Position numbers and translations under genes: made by a program. From assembly GCA_963715565.1 (NCBI GenBank), contig OY970256.1, positions 4,650,001-4,714,000 of the forward strand: a stretch of DNA of 64,000 bases. The letters are read 5' to 3'. Position 1 is the stretch's first letter; every line of letters begins with the position of its first letter. The notes beneath the pieces were generated by a model. The model did no database searches. It was not told where the DNA came from and was given only the letters and a program-made list of their open reading frames with translations. Positions 44,511-53,171 of this stretch are shown here, one piece after another. Source of the DNA: JACVRN01 sp963715565 (lineage in GTDB: Bacteria; Acidobacteriota; Blastocatellia; Pyrinomonadales; Pyrinomonadaceae).

Positions 44511-45581
44511 TTAAAACCCTTTCATACGGCGCGCGAGGCGTTCGCGCGCACACTTTCGTAAATTAACTACCTGTTGCCGCGTAATCTTCAGGTACTCTGC
44601 AATCATTGCATCCTCCCACGGCAAATCGTTCCAGAGGGCCGCTAATTTCTGAGCCGTCATCTCCAGCGCCGCCGCTATCTCCTGCATCGTGGCGATTCCC
44701 GTGAGAGGGAACATACTGATCATGCCGTGCCCCTTCGCGTCCTTTAGATTGAGCAGGAGCGCGACGCGCTGTCGTAAAGGAAGCTGGCAGATTTCCGTCC
44801 ACAATTTTTGCATGTAGAAGCGCCCTTCCGCTTCGGCGGCAATATCCGTGCGCGGGTCCGCGACTTGCGCCAGTTGCTGATCGCTTTCTTCCTCGGATGC
44901 TTCACGCCCCTCGGGCTGCTCCCTGATGCCCTGAAGCTCTGCGACGGCGTTGACTAATTCATCAAACTCGACGGGCTTGCCCGCGTAACTCAACACGATG
45001 GGGAGCAACTCGTCCAACTTCATCCGCCGGTCAAGGAGCCCGCCCTGCGCGCCTCCGCGAGAGTTGTTAATGAGCTGTACGAGCTGGCCCGAGCGCAACA
45101 TCTGCCCACGGCGCGTCTGCCATTCCAGAAGGCCGCAGACCCACACGTCCTCATTCGTTTGCCAGAGGGCTACGTTCGGGCGACTGTTGAGCAGGTAGCG
45201 CAATTTGTCTTTCAACTGCCCGCGCTCCGGGTGCTTGCGGCGCAGGTACTTGTGACAAGCATGAAAGGTGATGACGGCAACGTAGCTGCGAAAATTATTG
45301 ATGGCTTTGCGGCCAGCGCCTCCCTTCAGCTCGTTCAGCTCTGTGAGGAGCGCGGCCAGACAATCGCTCTCAATTTCCAGCGCCTCTTGATTTTCAAGTC
45401 TCCCGTCCCCGTGTGAGAGTGTGACGCCGAGCTTGTTTCTGATGATGGCTTTGATGACGGGTTCGGCGTGCGCGGAGAGCAATTCGGTCAAAGAGGAATC
45501 GGCCTCTACGCTGCTCCTTGCACGCAGGAACGGCTGGAGAAGGGAATCAGTTTGGCGAGATGTGGTTCCCTCTTGGCTCAT
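44511..45581 (-). CDS. Sigma-70-like RNA polymerase factor, divergent
   Basis: 356 aa from ATG 45581 (MSQEGTTSRQTDS); a GTG at 45629 in the same frame would add 16 residues. A region-2-like segment is seen (INNFRSYVAVITFHACHKYLRRKHPER, about 110-140). The end has two region-4-like helical sets: LPLRQRVALLLNLKDAKG with IATMQEIAAALEMTAQKLAALW, then ITRQQVVNLRKCARERLARR. A long charged insert (about 180-265) separates them, so it is longer than ECF factors. It heads an operon with the zinc-finger/TPR membrane protein. I consider it a divergent sigma factor with moderate certainty. Confidence 0.75.
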   Translation of the reverse strand: MSQEGTTSRQTDSLLQPFLRARSSVEADSSLTELLSAHAEPVIKAIIRNKLGVTLSHGDGRLENQEALEIESDCLAALLTELNELKGGAGRKAINNFRSYVAVITFHACHKYLRRKHPERGQLKDKLRYLLNSRPNVALWQTNEDVWVCGLLEWQTRRGQMLRSGQLVQLINNSRGGAQGGLLDRRMKLDELLPIVLSYAGKPVEFDELVNAVAELQGIREQPEGREASEEESDQQLAQVADPRTDIAAEAEGRFYMQKLWTEICQLPLRQRVALLLNLKDAKGHGMISMFPLTGIATMQEIAAALEMTAQKLAALWNDLPWEDAMIAEYLKITRQQVVNLRKCARERLARRMKGF

Positions 45582-45683
45582 AGGGAAACTGACAGAGGAT
45601 GCAAACGCGCTCTTTAACTGACGCCCCACTTATACCACTCTTGGGTGCAAAGATTTAACCATTATAAAGAAGTGATGAGTGCG

Positions 45684-45745
45684 GAGTGATGAGTGATGAA
45701 TTAAAGAAAGAAAGGTTTTTCTTTAATTCGCGCATCACTCATCAT
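45684..45745. repeat. Palindrome of GAGTGATGA units
   Basis: ATGAGTGATGAATTAAAGAA is complementary to TTCTTTAATT...GCGCATCACTCAT with a small bulge. The left side contains near-tandem GTGATGA units. It is in the upstream region of the sigma-like gene. Confidence 0.65.
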
Positions 45746-45797
45746 TTTCTTTTCTCCTGAATCCACAATTGCATGATTTTAGTACGCGAGACCACGG

Positions 45798-46112
45798 CTT
45801 TTCTCAAAAAGACCGATACTTTCAGGCTGAATGTCTACCCTTTCACCCTGTATGTGAACACTTTCAGGCTGAATGTCGACCCTTTCACGCAATATGTGGA
45901 CACTTTCAGCCTGAATATCTACATTTTCACGCGGAATGCCGACATTTTCAGCCTGTAGTTGGAGATTTTTAGGCTGTAGGTGGACGCTTTCAAGCTGTCG
46001 GCGGACTCTTTTACACGGTCGGCGGACCTTTTCATACTGTCGCTGGACATTCTCACGGTGTCGCCCGACCGTTTCAGGCTGTCGGCGTAGATTTTCAAAG
46101 TAACGGCAAGAG
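45798..46112. repeat. 21-bp tandem repeat array, about 15 degenerate copies
   Basis: Fifteen consecutive 21-bp units with no spacing change: 45798, 45819, 45840, 45861 and so on to 46092-46112. The conserved core is TTTCA(G/C)GCTG near the unit start and GAC near its end. Odd and even units differ (CAGGCTGAATGTC against CACGC/CACCC), giving a 42-bp higher-order period on the left side. Two frames on each strand stay open through much of the array, encoding heptads such as VDIQPES and SADSLKR (minus) or FQAECRP (plus). None has a convincing start signal, so I list it as a repeat rather than a gene. Confidence 0.92.
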
Positions 46113-46150
46113 CAAAGGGGCAACCCGAAAAGGCTGCCCCTTTGCTCTTG
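46107..46150. terminator. 16-bp perfect hairpin after the DUF4214 gene
   Basis: CAAGAGCAAAGGGGCA (46107-46122) pairs with TGCCCCTTTGCTCTTG (46135-46150). It lies 20 bases beyond the stop of the 46170-49364 gene and at the edge of the tandem array. No T run follows on either strand. Confidence 0.75.
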
Positions 46151-46169
46151 CTACTTCCCCTCACCCCTT

Positions 46170-49100
46170 TTAATACTGCTCGCCAAAGCGCTGGCAATAC
46201 TCCGGCGAGACAATGAAGGAGCGCACCATCTCCGCGTTGATGTAGTTCTGGAAGAAGTTCAGCTTGCCCAGCCAGTGCTCGTAGCCGGGAGCGTCCGGGT
46301 CGCGGCGCATGTAGCCGAAGTACTCCATCATCACGAAAGCGTTGTTCAGTTCCGCATCGTAGAATGCTTTGCCATACGGCGTCGTGAAATCCTGTTGCCC
46401 TTCAGCTATGACGCGGACTCCGTCCACCACCTTCTGTAAAACTGTGGCGCGCGTTTCCGTCTGGTTAGACAGACCGTTGATCAACGCGGCCCTCTCCTCG
46501 AATGTGGGCGTGATGCCTGTCGAGAGAAAGAGCGCGTCCACGTACTGCTCGTCGCTCAGCCCGTCGTACTTCTGTTTGAACTCTGCGCGTGCGACGAACG
46601 CTTCGGCATACGCGGCCTTGTTCGCTTCTATCACCACCGCCGACAACTGGTTGTTGACGATAATGCCTGCCGCGACCCGCCGCATGTCTTTCATGTAATC
46701 CAAGTACTGAGGCGTCACGCCCATGCCGCCTTTATACATGCGATAGACGTAGTAGCCCGTGTACTGGAACTCCGGCGAGAGGAAGAACGCCGCAGAGGTC
46801 GTCTCTCTCTGGCGGTCTATGCACTCGGCTTCGGTTTGTCCGGCGGGGCGCGCGGCTGCGTCCAGACACTTGGTTATGTTAGCGGCCCAGAATGCCAGAC
46901 CGGGCGCGTCGGGTTCTCGATTGAGAAAGTCGTGGTAATGCTGGCGTACAAACTGCTCGGCTATATCGTTGACGTTGCCGGTGTCTTCAGCGCCGCCGTC
47001 GGAAATCTCCAGCGTGGCCGTGTGGCTCGCGCCTAAAAGAGCGCCGACCGCGTTGCCGAGGACGACCGAAGCCGTTTCCATTCCTTCCGTGTAAGAGTCG
47101 TCCGTGATGAGGATGACGAATGTTTTCATCGTCTCGCCCGGCCCGAAGCTTAACGTTCCACGGGCGATTGTGTAGTCGGTGCGCTGCTCGGCCATGCCGT
47201 CCTGTGTGGCGTAGTCCACGGTCGCAACACCGGACGTGTCGCCCTCGCGTTTGACGTTGAGGGTAATAAAATGATCGCCCTCGCTCACGCCGTAAATTGC
47301 TTGGGCGAATTCTATGGTCGAGAAATTTGGTGACGGAGTCGGCGTCGCTACTGGTGTAGGCGTTGGCGTCGGCGTCGCAGACGGAGTTGGCTCAGGCGTC
47401 GGAGCAGGCGTCGGGGTCGGGTCTGGTGTAGGCGTGGGCGTTGGCTGAGGCGCGTCGTTATCAAGAATGGTTAGAACCGCGGCGACCGGGCTGCTCAGCA
47501 CAGCCCCGCCCGTGGCGTCGCTCAGTGAAAGATTGACGGTCTCGTCTGCCTCATCCGCCGGGTCATCAGTGATATTGACGTTGACGACTTTGCTTGCTTC
47601 GCCGTCTGCGAAGTTGAGCATGACGTTCATCGCAGTATAGTCAGCGCCTGCGGTCGCTGTGCCGTTCATCGCCATGAATTTGACGGAGACCTGGCCAGCC
47701 GTACCATTCGTGCGCGTGACCGTGATGGAGGCGCTGCCTGATGCCTCGTCAACGCTATACGCAGCCGAGCTGAATTTCAGAGTGCCGCCGTCGTTGACAG
47801 TGATTGTGACCGTAGCGGGCTGGCTGAGGGCGTTGCCGTCGCTGACCCGATAAGTAAAACTGTCCATGCCGCTGAATCCTGTGTTGGGCGTGTAAGCGAA
47901 AGAGCCGTTGCCGTTGAGCACGAGCAAACCGTTGGTCGGCCCGTTGACGACGGAGGCCGTCAGGGGATTGTTGTCTATGTCCGTATCGTTTGAGAGTACG
48001 CCGGGTGCGCTCGTGTTGAGCGTGTTGTTCTCCGCGACGCTGTAGCTGTCTGCGTTCGCCACGGGCGCAGCGTTAGAGATGGCAACCTCCGTGTGCCCGC
48101 CGTTATCCGTGTTGCCCTGCATGAGCCACGCGCCGCCGCCTTTGGGCGAGCCTTCGATGACAAGCGCCAGACGATAATTACCGCCCTGCTGAATGCCCAT
48201 CATAAAACGCAGGTCTATGCTCGCTCCGGGCGCGAGCGGGTTGATGTTTGAAATGCCGGAAGCGGAAAGCGAGCTGTTAATTCCACCGCCGTTCGGCTGC
48301 GAAGGCGGCTGCTCAAGCGTAGTGCCTCGGACGGTAATGTTGCTCGTGCCTGTGCCGCAGGGCGCGCGGTCCACAGTTACCACAACCGGCGTAGTGGTGC
48401 GCGGGCGCAGGTCTGCCACGCCGCTCGGCGAGGGGAAGGTGGACAGGTCAATGACGCGGAAGCGCAGGCGCGAGATGCTTCCGGTCGTCGTATTGGTAAA
48501 GGTGCGCCTGAACTCTATCGTCCCGAAGGTGCTGTTCTCCGCAGGGTTGGACGTGTAGTCGCGCACGATGTTCGGCCCGCTCCCAACACCCGCGCAGGGG
48601 TCCAGGAGTTGTCTGCCGACGGCGTCACCCGTGACGGGACTTGCCAGATTCTCCGGCCCCGGCGCGCCAAGCTTCTGCCCCGCGCCCGCCGACGTACCGT
48701 TAGTATCTACAAAAAGAAAGTCTGCGGCGTTGTTGTTCGTCTCTTTCGGAAACCCTGTCTCAAGCCGACGTGTGAAACTGTAGTCGATAGAAAAAGCTGT
48801 GAGCGAGGGCACGCCGCTGCCCTCCTTGTAAAGAGTATTGGACATCGTGGATGCGCCGACCGCGTCCAGACGATTCGCCAGATTAAAGTTCGCCGGGTTG
48901 GAAGTCTTGAACAGCGCGAGCCCGCTGTTATCAGGAATATTTAACGTGTAAGTGGCGTTGCCTGTCGCTGTGAGCAAACTGCTCGCGGGGTATTGACTCA
49001 GGGAGTAGCCGACGGAGTTCACGGCCAGATAATGCCTTCGTGCCCCTATCAACGTCCCGTTCGGGATGACGAAGCGCACGACGCCGTCCGCAGCAACGAG

Positions 49101-49364
49101 GGCATAACCGTTTGAGCCGTCCGCCGTCTGCACGAAGTGGTTCACGTCGCTGTTGTTGTAGATTTCGACGAACTCGTCGTTCGCCCCCTGCGGCCCGCGC
49201 CAGCGAAACTCGCTGATAATCAGAGACGGGCTGTCCAGCGCGGACGCGCTTCCTGAAAACAGGCTCACGAGAGCATACGCTGCAATTACTACCAGGCTCA
49301 TTTTAAAGCTGGCCCGTAATAGTGCGGCAATAGTTACACGACCTGAGTTAGTAAAGAATTTCAT
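46170..49364 (-). CDS. Secreted lamin-tail / Calx-beta / DUF4214 protein
   Basis: 1064 aa from ATG 49364 (GGAG 7 bases upstream). Signal peptide about residues 15-43. Lamin-tail domain at about 47-170 (LIISEFRWRGPQGANDEFVEIYNNS). A beta-rich region follows, then a cadherin/VCBS-like domain (about 430-520, NDTDIDNNPLTASVVNGPTNG). Calx-beta domain 1 at about 525-630, a Pro-Thr linker (about 636-675), and Calx-beta domain 2 (about 676-780). A C-terminal DUF4214-like region (about 790-1064) contains two motifs, FLNREPDAPGLAFW and YMRRDPDAPGYEHW. Likely a surface adhesion or S-layer-associated protein; the Calx-beta domains suggest calcium binding. Confidence 0.9.
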   Translation of the reverse strand: MKFFTNSGRVTIAALLRASFKMSLVVIAAYALVSLFSGSASALDSPSLIISEFRWRGPQGANDEFVEIYNNSDVNHFVQTADGSNGYALVAADGVVRFVIPNGTLIGARRHYLAVNSVGYSLSQYPASSLLTATGNATYTLNIPDNSGLALFKTSNPANFNLANRLDAVGASTMSNTLYKEGSGVPSLTAFSIDYSFTRRLETGFPKETNNNAADFLFVDTNGTSAGAGQKLGAPGPENLASPVTGDAVGRQLLDPCAGVGSGPNIVRDYTSNPAENSTFGTIEFRRTFTNTTTGSISRLRFRVIDLSTFPSPSGVADLRPRTTTPVVVTVDRAPCGTGTSNITVRGTTLEQPPSQPNGGGINSSLSASGISNINPLAPGASIDLRFMMGIQQGGNYRLALVIEGSPKGGGAWLMQGNTDNGGHTEVAISNAAPVANADSYSVAENNTLNTSAPGVLSNDTDIDNNPLTASVVNGPTNGLLVLNGNGSFAYTPNTGFSGMDSFTYRVSDGNALSQPATVTITVNDGGTLKFSSAAYSVDEASGSASITVTRTNGTAGQVSVKFMAMNGTATAGADYTAMNVMLNFADGEASKVVNVNITDDPADEADETVNLSLSDATGGAVLSSPVAAVLTILDNDAPQPTPTPTPDPTPTPAPTPEPTPSATPTPTPTPVATPTPSPNFSTIEFAQAIYGVSEGDHFITLNVKREGDTSGVATVDYATQDGMAEQRTDYTIARGTLSFGPGETMKTFVILITDDSYTEGMETASVVLGNAVGALLGASHTATLEISDGGAEDTGNVNDIAEQFVRQHYHDFLNREPDAPGLAFWAANITKCLDAAARPAGQTEAECIDRQRETTSAAFFLSPEFQYTGYYVYRMYKGGMGVTPQYLDYMKDMRRVAAGIIVNNQLSAVVIEANKAAYAEAFVARAEFKQKYDGLSDEQYVDALFLSTGITPTFEERAALINGLSNQTETRATVLQKVVDGVRVIAEGQQDFTTPYGKAFYDAELNNAFVMMEYFGYMRRDPDAPGYEHWLGKLNFFQNYINAEMVRSFIVSPEYCQRFGEQY

Positions 49365-49519
49365 CACGCATCTCCATTAAAATCGTTTCGCTCGAACGGG
49401 CGAGCCCGTCAAAATTTTCTTTGGAACGTCTTCTAATGAGAGAAGGGACGAAATGCGCCCGGACATTACCAGCGGGGACGAAAAAAATTTCGCTTCGAGC
49501 TTGAACCTCAAAATCACGG

Positions 49520-49563
49520 CACTCGGAGCGTCACTTTCATCATCGCTTTCCCTGTTCTGATAG
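49520..49563 (+). repeat. attC-like motif fragment
   Basis: CACTCGGAGCGTCACTTTCA, then TCATCGCTTTCCCTGTTCTGATAGAATG, partly matching the motif at 31943-32030, where CTCTGATAGAATGCTGTTC also follows. It lies between two divergent genes. Confidence 0.4.
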
Positions 49564-49626
49564 AATGCCCCGGATGTAAAGAAACAATAGCTCGGACTTC
49601 GTTTAATGACCGGAGGAGCGCTGTAG

Positions 49627-50532
49627 ATGAAGTATAGGAGAAGCCTTACTGCGTTGCTGTTGATTGTGGCCCTCGCATCGGTCCACATGGCGCAGCAGGA
49701 GGTCAGGTTAGAAGACCCGCCGTGGATTAAAGAGGTAGCCACGCAGCGCATCCTGTACGCGGTCGCGGGCATGGAGAAGATTAGAGCGCGAAAAGATCTC
49801 ACCTATAAACGCGTTGCCGACGCCGAACTCAAGATGGATGTCTATAATCCGCAGAATCTTCCGCGTGGCGCTCGCCGTCCGGCGGTCGTCTTCATACACG
49901 GCGGCGCGCTGCCGCCGAACCTGCGCACTAAACCTAAAGAGTGGGGAGCATACGTCTCTTATGGACAGTTGGCGGCTGCCTCCGGGTTTGTCGGCATCAC
50001 GTTTAATCAACGCTTCTATGGTTGGGATATGAAGGCTCTGGCAGATGCGCGTAGCGACGTGATGGATGCGGTCGCTTACATACGCAGCAATGCGGAGCGG
50101 CTCGGCGTAGACCGTGACCGCATCTGTTTATGGGCGCTCTCGGCTGGCAGCCTGCTTCTGGGTACGGCCATCAGCGATGCGCCTTCATTCATTCGCAGCA
50201 TGATTTTTTACTATGCCATCATGGACTTAGAGCCCTTGCGCAAAGAGAGACCCGCTATCACAGATGAGGTGATGAAAGAGTTTTCACCAATCCATCGTCT
50301 TGAAGGAGCGAGCAGGAAGTTTGCTCCCATCTTCATTGCAAGGGCAGGGCGCGACGAGCCCGGCTTAAATGTCGCCGTCGATAGTTTTATTCAAAAGGCT
50401 TTGACGAAGAAAGCAACATTAGACTTCAGCAATCACGCCGAAGGGCAACACGGCTTTGATGTCCTTGACGATAACGAGAGAACGCGCGAGATCATCAAGC
50501 GGACTCTGGAATTCATCAAAGCGCGCGTTTAG
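49627..50532 (+). CDS. Secreted alpha/beta hydrolase
   Basis: 301 aa. Signal peptide at residues 1-22. Alpha/beta-hydrolase fold of the BD-FAE/esterase type: oxyanion HGGALPPN (about 96-103), nucleophile ALSAGS (Ser about 175, with Ala replacing the first Gly of GxSxG), acid in ARAGRDEPG, and His in GQHGFDVLDD. GGAGGAG-type ribosome site (GGAGG) 9 bases upstream of the ATG. Likely an esterase or peptidase; substrate unknown. Confidence 0.9.
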   Translation: MKYRRSLTALLLIVALASVHMAQQEVRLEDPPWIKEVATQRILYAVAGMEKIRARKDLTYKRVADAELKMDVYNPQNLPRGARRPAVVFIHGGALPPNLRTKPKEWGAYVSYGQLAAASGFVGITFNQRFYGWDMKALADARSDVMDAVAYIRSNAERLGVDRDRICLWALSAGSLLLGTAISDAPSFIRSMIFYYAIMDLEPLRKERPAITDEVMKEFSPIHRLEGASRKFAPIFIARAGRDEPGLNVAVDSFIQKALTKKATLDFSNHAEGQHGFDVLDDNERTREIIKRTLEFIKARV

Positions 50533-50579
50533 CCAAGCTTGAATAAAGCAAGGAAGCTCTAACAGTAGAAGTGAGATAG

Positions 50580-51500
50580 CTATGGAGATGAGGAAAGCAG
50601 CTTCAGCAAGCGGTCTGGATAATCCGTCATCACGCCGTCCACGCCCATCTCAAGCAGGCGTTTCATATCTTTGGTTTCGTTGACGGTCCACGCGTGCACT
50701 TCCAGATTGCGGCTGTGCGCGGCCTCTACAAAGCTTTTGGTCAACACTCGAATGCCGCCTATGTATTCGGGCACTTGCAGCGCCTGCATCTGAGGGCTGT
50801 AAGCACGGTCGAGACCGGCCTTCTGCATGGCTAGAAACTTGCTCACTTCAGTCGGGCTGGCCGAAGTGGCAACTTCCGGACACGTTCGCCGGAATTCATC
50901 CAGCACCGCGTGTCTGAACGAGCCGACCACGACCTTGTCGGACATGCCGTGCTTGCGAATGATGTTGCATAGAGGTTCGGCCATAGAGGGCACGTCCTGC
51001 TTGGGCTCTATGTTGAAACGCATTTCAGGCAAAGCTTTGAAAGCCTCTTCGAGGGTCGGCACGATGATGCCGCGCCCGCGCATGGGAAAGGTAGCTCCAT
51101 TGTCGGCGGACCAACGATAACCCGCATCCAGCTTCCTAACCTCGTCCAGAGTCATTTGACTAACGCGCCCAGCGCCGTCGGTCGTTCTCTCCACCGTCTC
51201 GTCATGCAGCACGACGAGGTGGCCGTCCGAGGTGAGGCGAACGTCAATTTCTATGACATCCACGCCGAGGCTTTTCGCCTGCTCGAAGGCAAAGAGCGTG
51301 TTCTCGGGCCAGAGCCGCGCGCCGCCCCTGTGAGCGATTACCAGTGGTCGAATCTTATTCTTAAAGAATGGCCGTTCCGGCGCAGGCTCGCCTGTTGACG
51401 ACGCTAAAATTCCGTAAACCGCAACGACCGCCATGACGCACCCGAGCCCCAATGCTATAAAACCTTTAGCACCTTTATTCTTCACACAACCCCGCTTCAT
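50580..51500 (-). CDS. Glycerophosphodiester phosphodiesterase
   Basis: 306 aa. Membrane anchor or signal at about residues 12-33. GDPD TIM-barrel: LVIAHRGGARLWPENT (His 57), DVIEIDVRLTSDGHLVVLHDETVERTTDG (metal ligands and second His), FNIEPKQ, VVVGSF, and the C-terminal HAWTVNETKDMKRLLEMGVDGVMTDYPD. Hydrolyses glycerophosphodiesters to glycerol-3-phosphate and an alcohol outside the cytoplasm. Convergent with the hydrolase gene, with 47 bases between the stops. Confidence 0.95.
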   Translation of the reverse strand: MKRGCVKNKGAKGFIALGLGCVMAVVAVYGILASSTGEPAPERPFFKNKIRPLVIAHRGGARLWPENTLFAFEQAKSLGVDVIEIDVRLTSDGHLVVLHDETVERTTDGAGRVSQMTLDEVRKLDAGYRWSADNGATFPMRGRGIIVPTLEEAFKALPEMRFNIEPKQDVPSMAEPLCNIIRKHGMSDKVVVGSFRHAVLDEFRRTCPEVATSASPTEVSKFLAMQKAGLDRAYSPQMQALQVPEYIGGIRVLTKSFVEAAHSRNLEVHAWTVNETKDMKRLLEMGVDGVMTDYPDRLLKLLSSSP

Positions 51501-51783
51501 TTTTTAACTCTACCGGCAATCGAGCTTTAAGTACGGTCTATATTAACAGCATGGCCTGGCCTGTAGTTAAGTGTTCGACCACGATGATTGACCCGACGAG
51601 CCTGCGCCGTACAGTATGACATCCAAACAGGGCCGCCGGTTGCTTTTGGATTCCATCGCTCCGAGTCATTCATCCACTTGTTTTAAGAAAGAGCTAATGA
51701 TATTTCACTATCCTCGCTCCTGAAGAGTTGTAGAATAGCCACCGGCTTGAGCGTATATCTCGGGAGCTACTCTGGCGACATTT

Positions 51784-53022
51784 ATGAAGCAGACCTTTCT
51801 ACGAAGGTATTGGTCTGGATTTATTCGACTGGCAAATCGTTTACTAATAAGCAGCCGTGGCTTGCTCGACGCGAGCGTGCGCGCGGCTCTTTTCACTTTT
51901 GCACTGACGCGCGCCATTGTCTTTGTCATCTTCATCCTCACCATACAGTTCACAGTGCCGGGCGAGCCCGTGCGAATCGGAGAGCCGCAGGAGCCTCTGA
52001 TCTCGATGTACAGGGCCCCGATTGCGCAGAGGCTGCGAGCCCTCACGAGGCACGCCGACGGCGCATGGTATTCCGATATTAGTCATTACGGGTATGACCG
52101 TGGCCCTTTCACCTCGGAAGCAGGCAGACAACATAACTGGGCGTTCTTCCCTCTCTGGCCCTTGCTGATGCGTCTGGCCTCCGCCCTGACGGGTGAGCCA
52201 CAGCTTGGGGCAATGGTGCTCTCGAATATCTTCCTGCTCTTTGCTCTCATCCTCCTGCACAAGACCGCGTTGGCTTTTGGCCTCGATAAAGAGGCTGCCG
52301 ACCGTGCCATCTTTTATATAGCGACTTTCCCTACCAGCCATTTTTTTTCAGTAGCAATGACCGAGTCGCTGTTTCTCTTTTTAACGGTCGGCAGCTTCTA
52401 CGCTGCAAAGCGCGGACGTTGGTGGATGGCAGGCTCCTTTGGCGCGCTGGCGAGCGCGACCAGATTCGCGGGCGTCTTTCTATTGCCCGCGCTCTTAGTC
52501 CTGTACTGGCAGGAGCACCGTAAGCAACGGCCACAGGCGGACGTCTTCGCGCTCCTGTTAATCCCGCTCGGGCTCATTGCCTTTATGATTTATTTGCACA
52601 CTATCACGGGCAACGCTCTGGCTTTCATGAATGTGCAGCAAGCGTGGGGGCGCGGGACGGGATTTTTCCTGCGACCGTTATGGGAATATCTGATGGACCC
52701 GTGGTTGGTCAGTATTTCGTGGAACTTCAAGCTGTTGAATTTCCTTGCGGCCCTGCTGGCCTTAGGCTGCGGGATAGTGCTGGCTAAAAGAGGCGAGTGG
52801 GCGCTTGCTCTCTATACGCTGCTTTGCGTAATTGTGCCGCTCTCTTCTTTGTCTTTACAATCCATGACGCGTTACGTGCTGGTAATGTTCCCGGTCTTCA
52901 TGTTGCTCGCGGTCGCTGGAAAAAGCGAGCGCCGTCATCAGGTTATTCAAACGGTTTTCATCAGCCTGAGCAGCTTGCTGACCGCGCTCTTTGCCGCCCA
53001 TTTCAGTATCGGGGGAGCGTGA
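51784..53022 (+). CDS. PIG-V-like mannosyltransferase family membrane protein
   Basis: 412 aa with about ten membrane helices. A GT-C glycosyltransferase: the first periplasmic loop has RHADGAWYSDISHYGYD (Asp as candidate catalytic residue), followed by the conserved NWAFFPLWPLLMRL. Further marks are FYIATFPTSHFFSVAMTESLFL and the NVQQAWGRG loop, all typical of PIG-V/mannosyltransferase relatives. It would transfer a sugar from a polyprenyl-phosphate donor. No ribosome site is obvious before the ATG at 51784. The 283-base region 51501-51783 upstream shows no gene. Confidence 0.88.
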   Translation: MKQTFLRRYWSGFIRLANRLLISSRGLLDASVRAALFTFALTRAIVFVIFILTIQFTVPGEPVRIGEPQEPLISMYRAPIAQRLRALTRHADGAWYSDISHYGYDRGPFTSEAGRQHNWAFFPLWPLLMRLASALTGEPQLGAMVLSNIFLLFALILLHKTALAFGLDKEAADRAIFYIATFPTSHFFSVAMTESLFLFLTVGSFYAAKRGRWWMAGSFGALASATRFAGVFLLPALLVLYWQEHRKQRPQADVFALLLIPLGLIAFMIYLHTITGNALAFMNVQQAWGRGTGFFLRPLWEYLMDPWLVSISWNFKLLNFLAALLALGCGIVLAKRGEWALALYTLLCVIVPLSSLSLQSMTRYVLVMFPVFMLLAVAGKSERRHQVIQTVFISLSSLLTALFAAHFSIGGA

Positions 53023-53171
53023 GAGATAACAGGCACGCCGTCAAGTGACACTGGCGACAGAATTAATTCGATCGAATTTAATTGAAGGCTGTTTTTCTTC
53101 GCTTGAACTTTGGCCCGCATGTGTTGTCCGGGCATGTGCCGCGAGCTTGATGAATAGTTTAAGCTGTAAGA

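Noticed and set aside
45769..45972. Genes within the 21-bp array on either strand
   Set aside because: Several frames are open because of the repeat, none has a ribosome site, and choosing one would be arbitrary. Recorded as a repeat instead.
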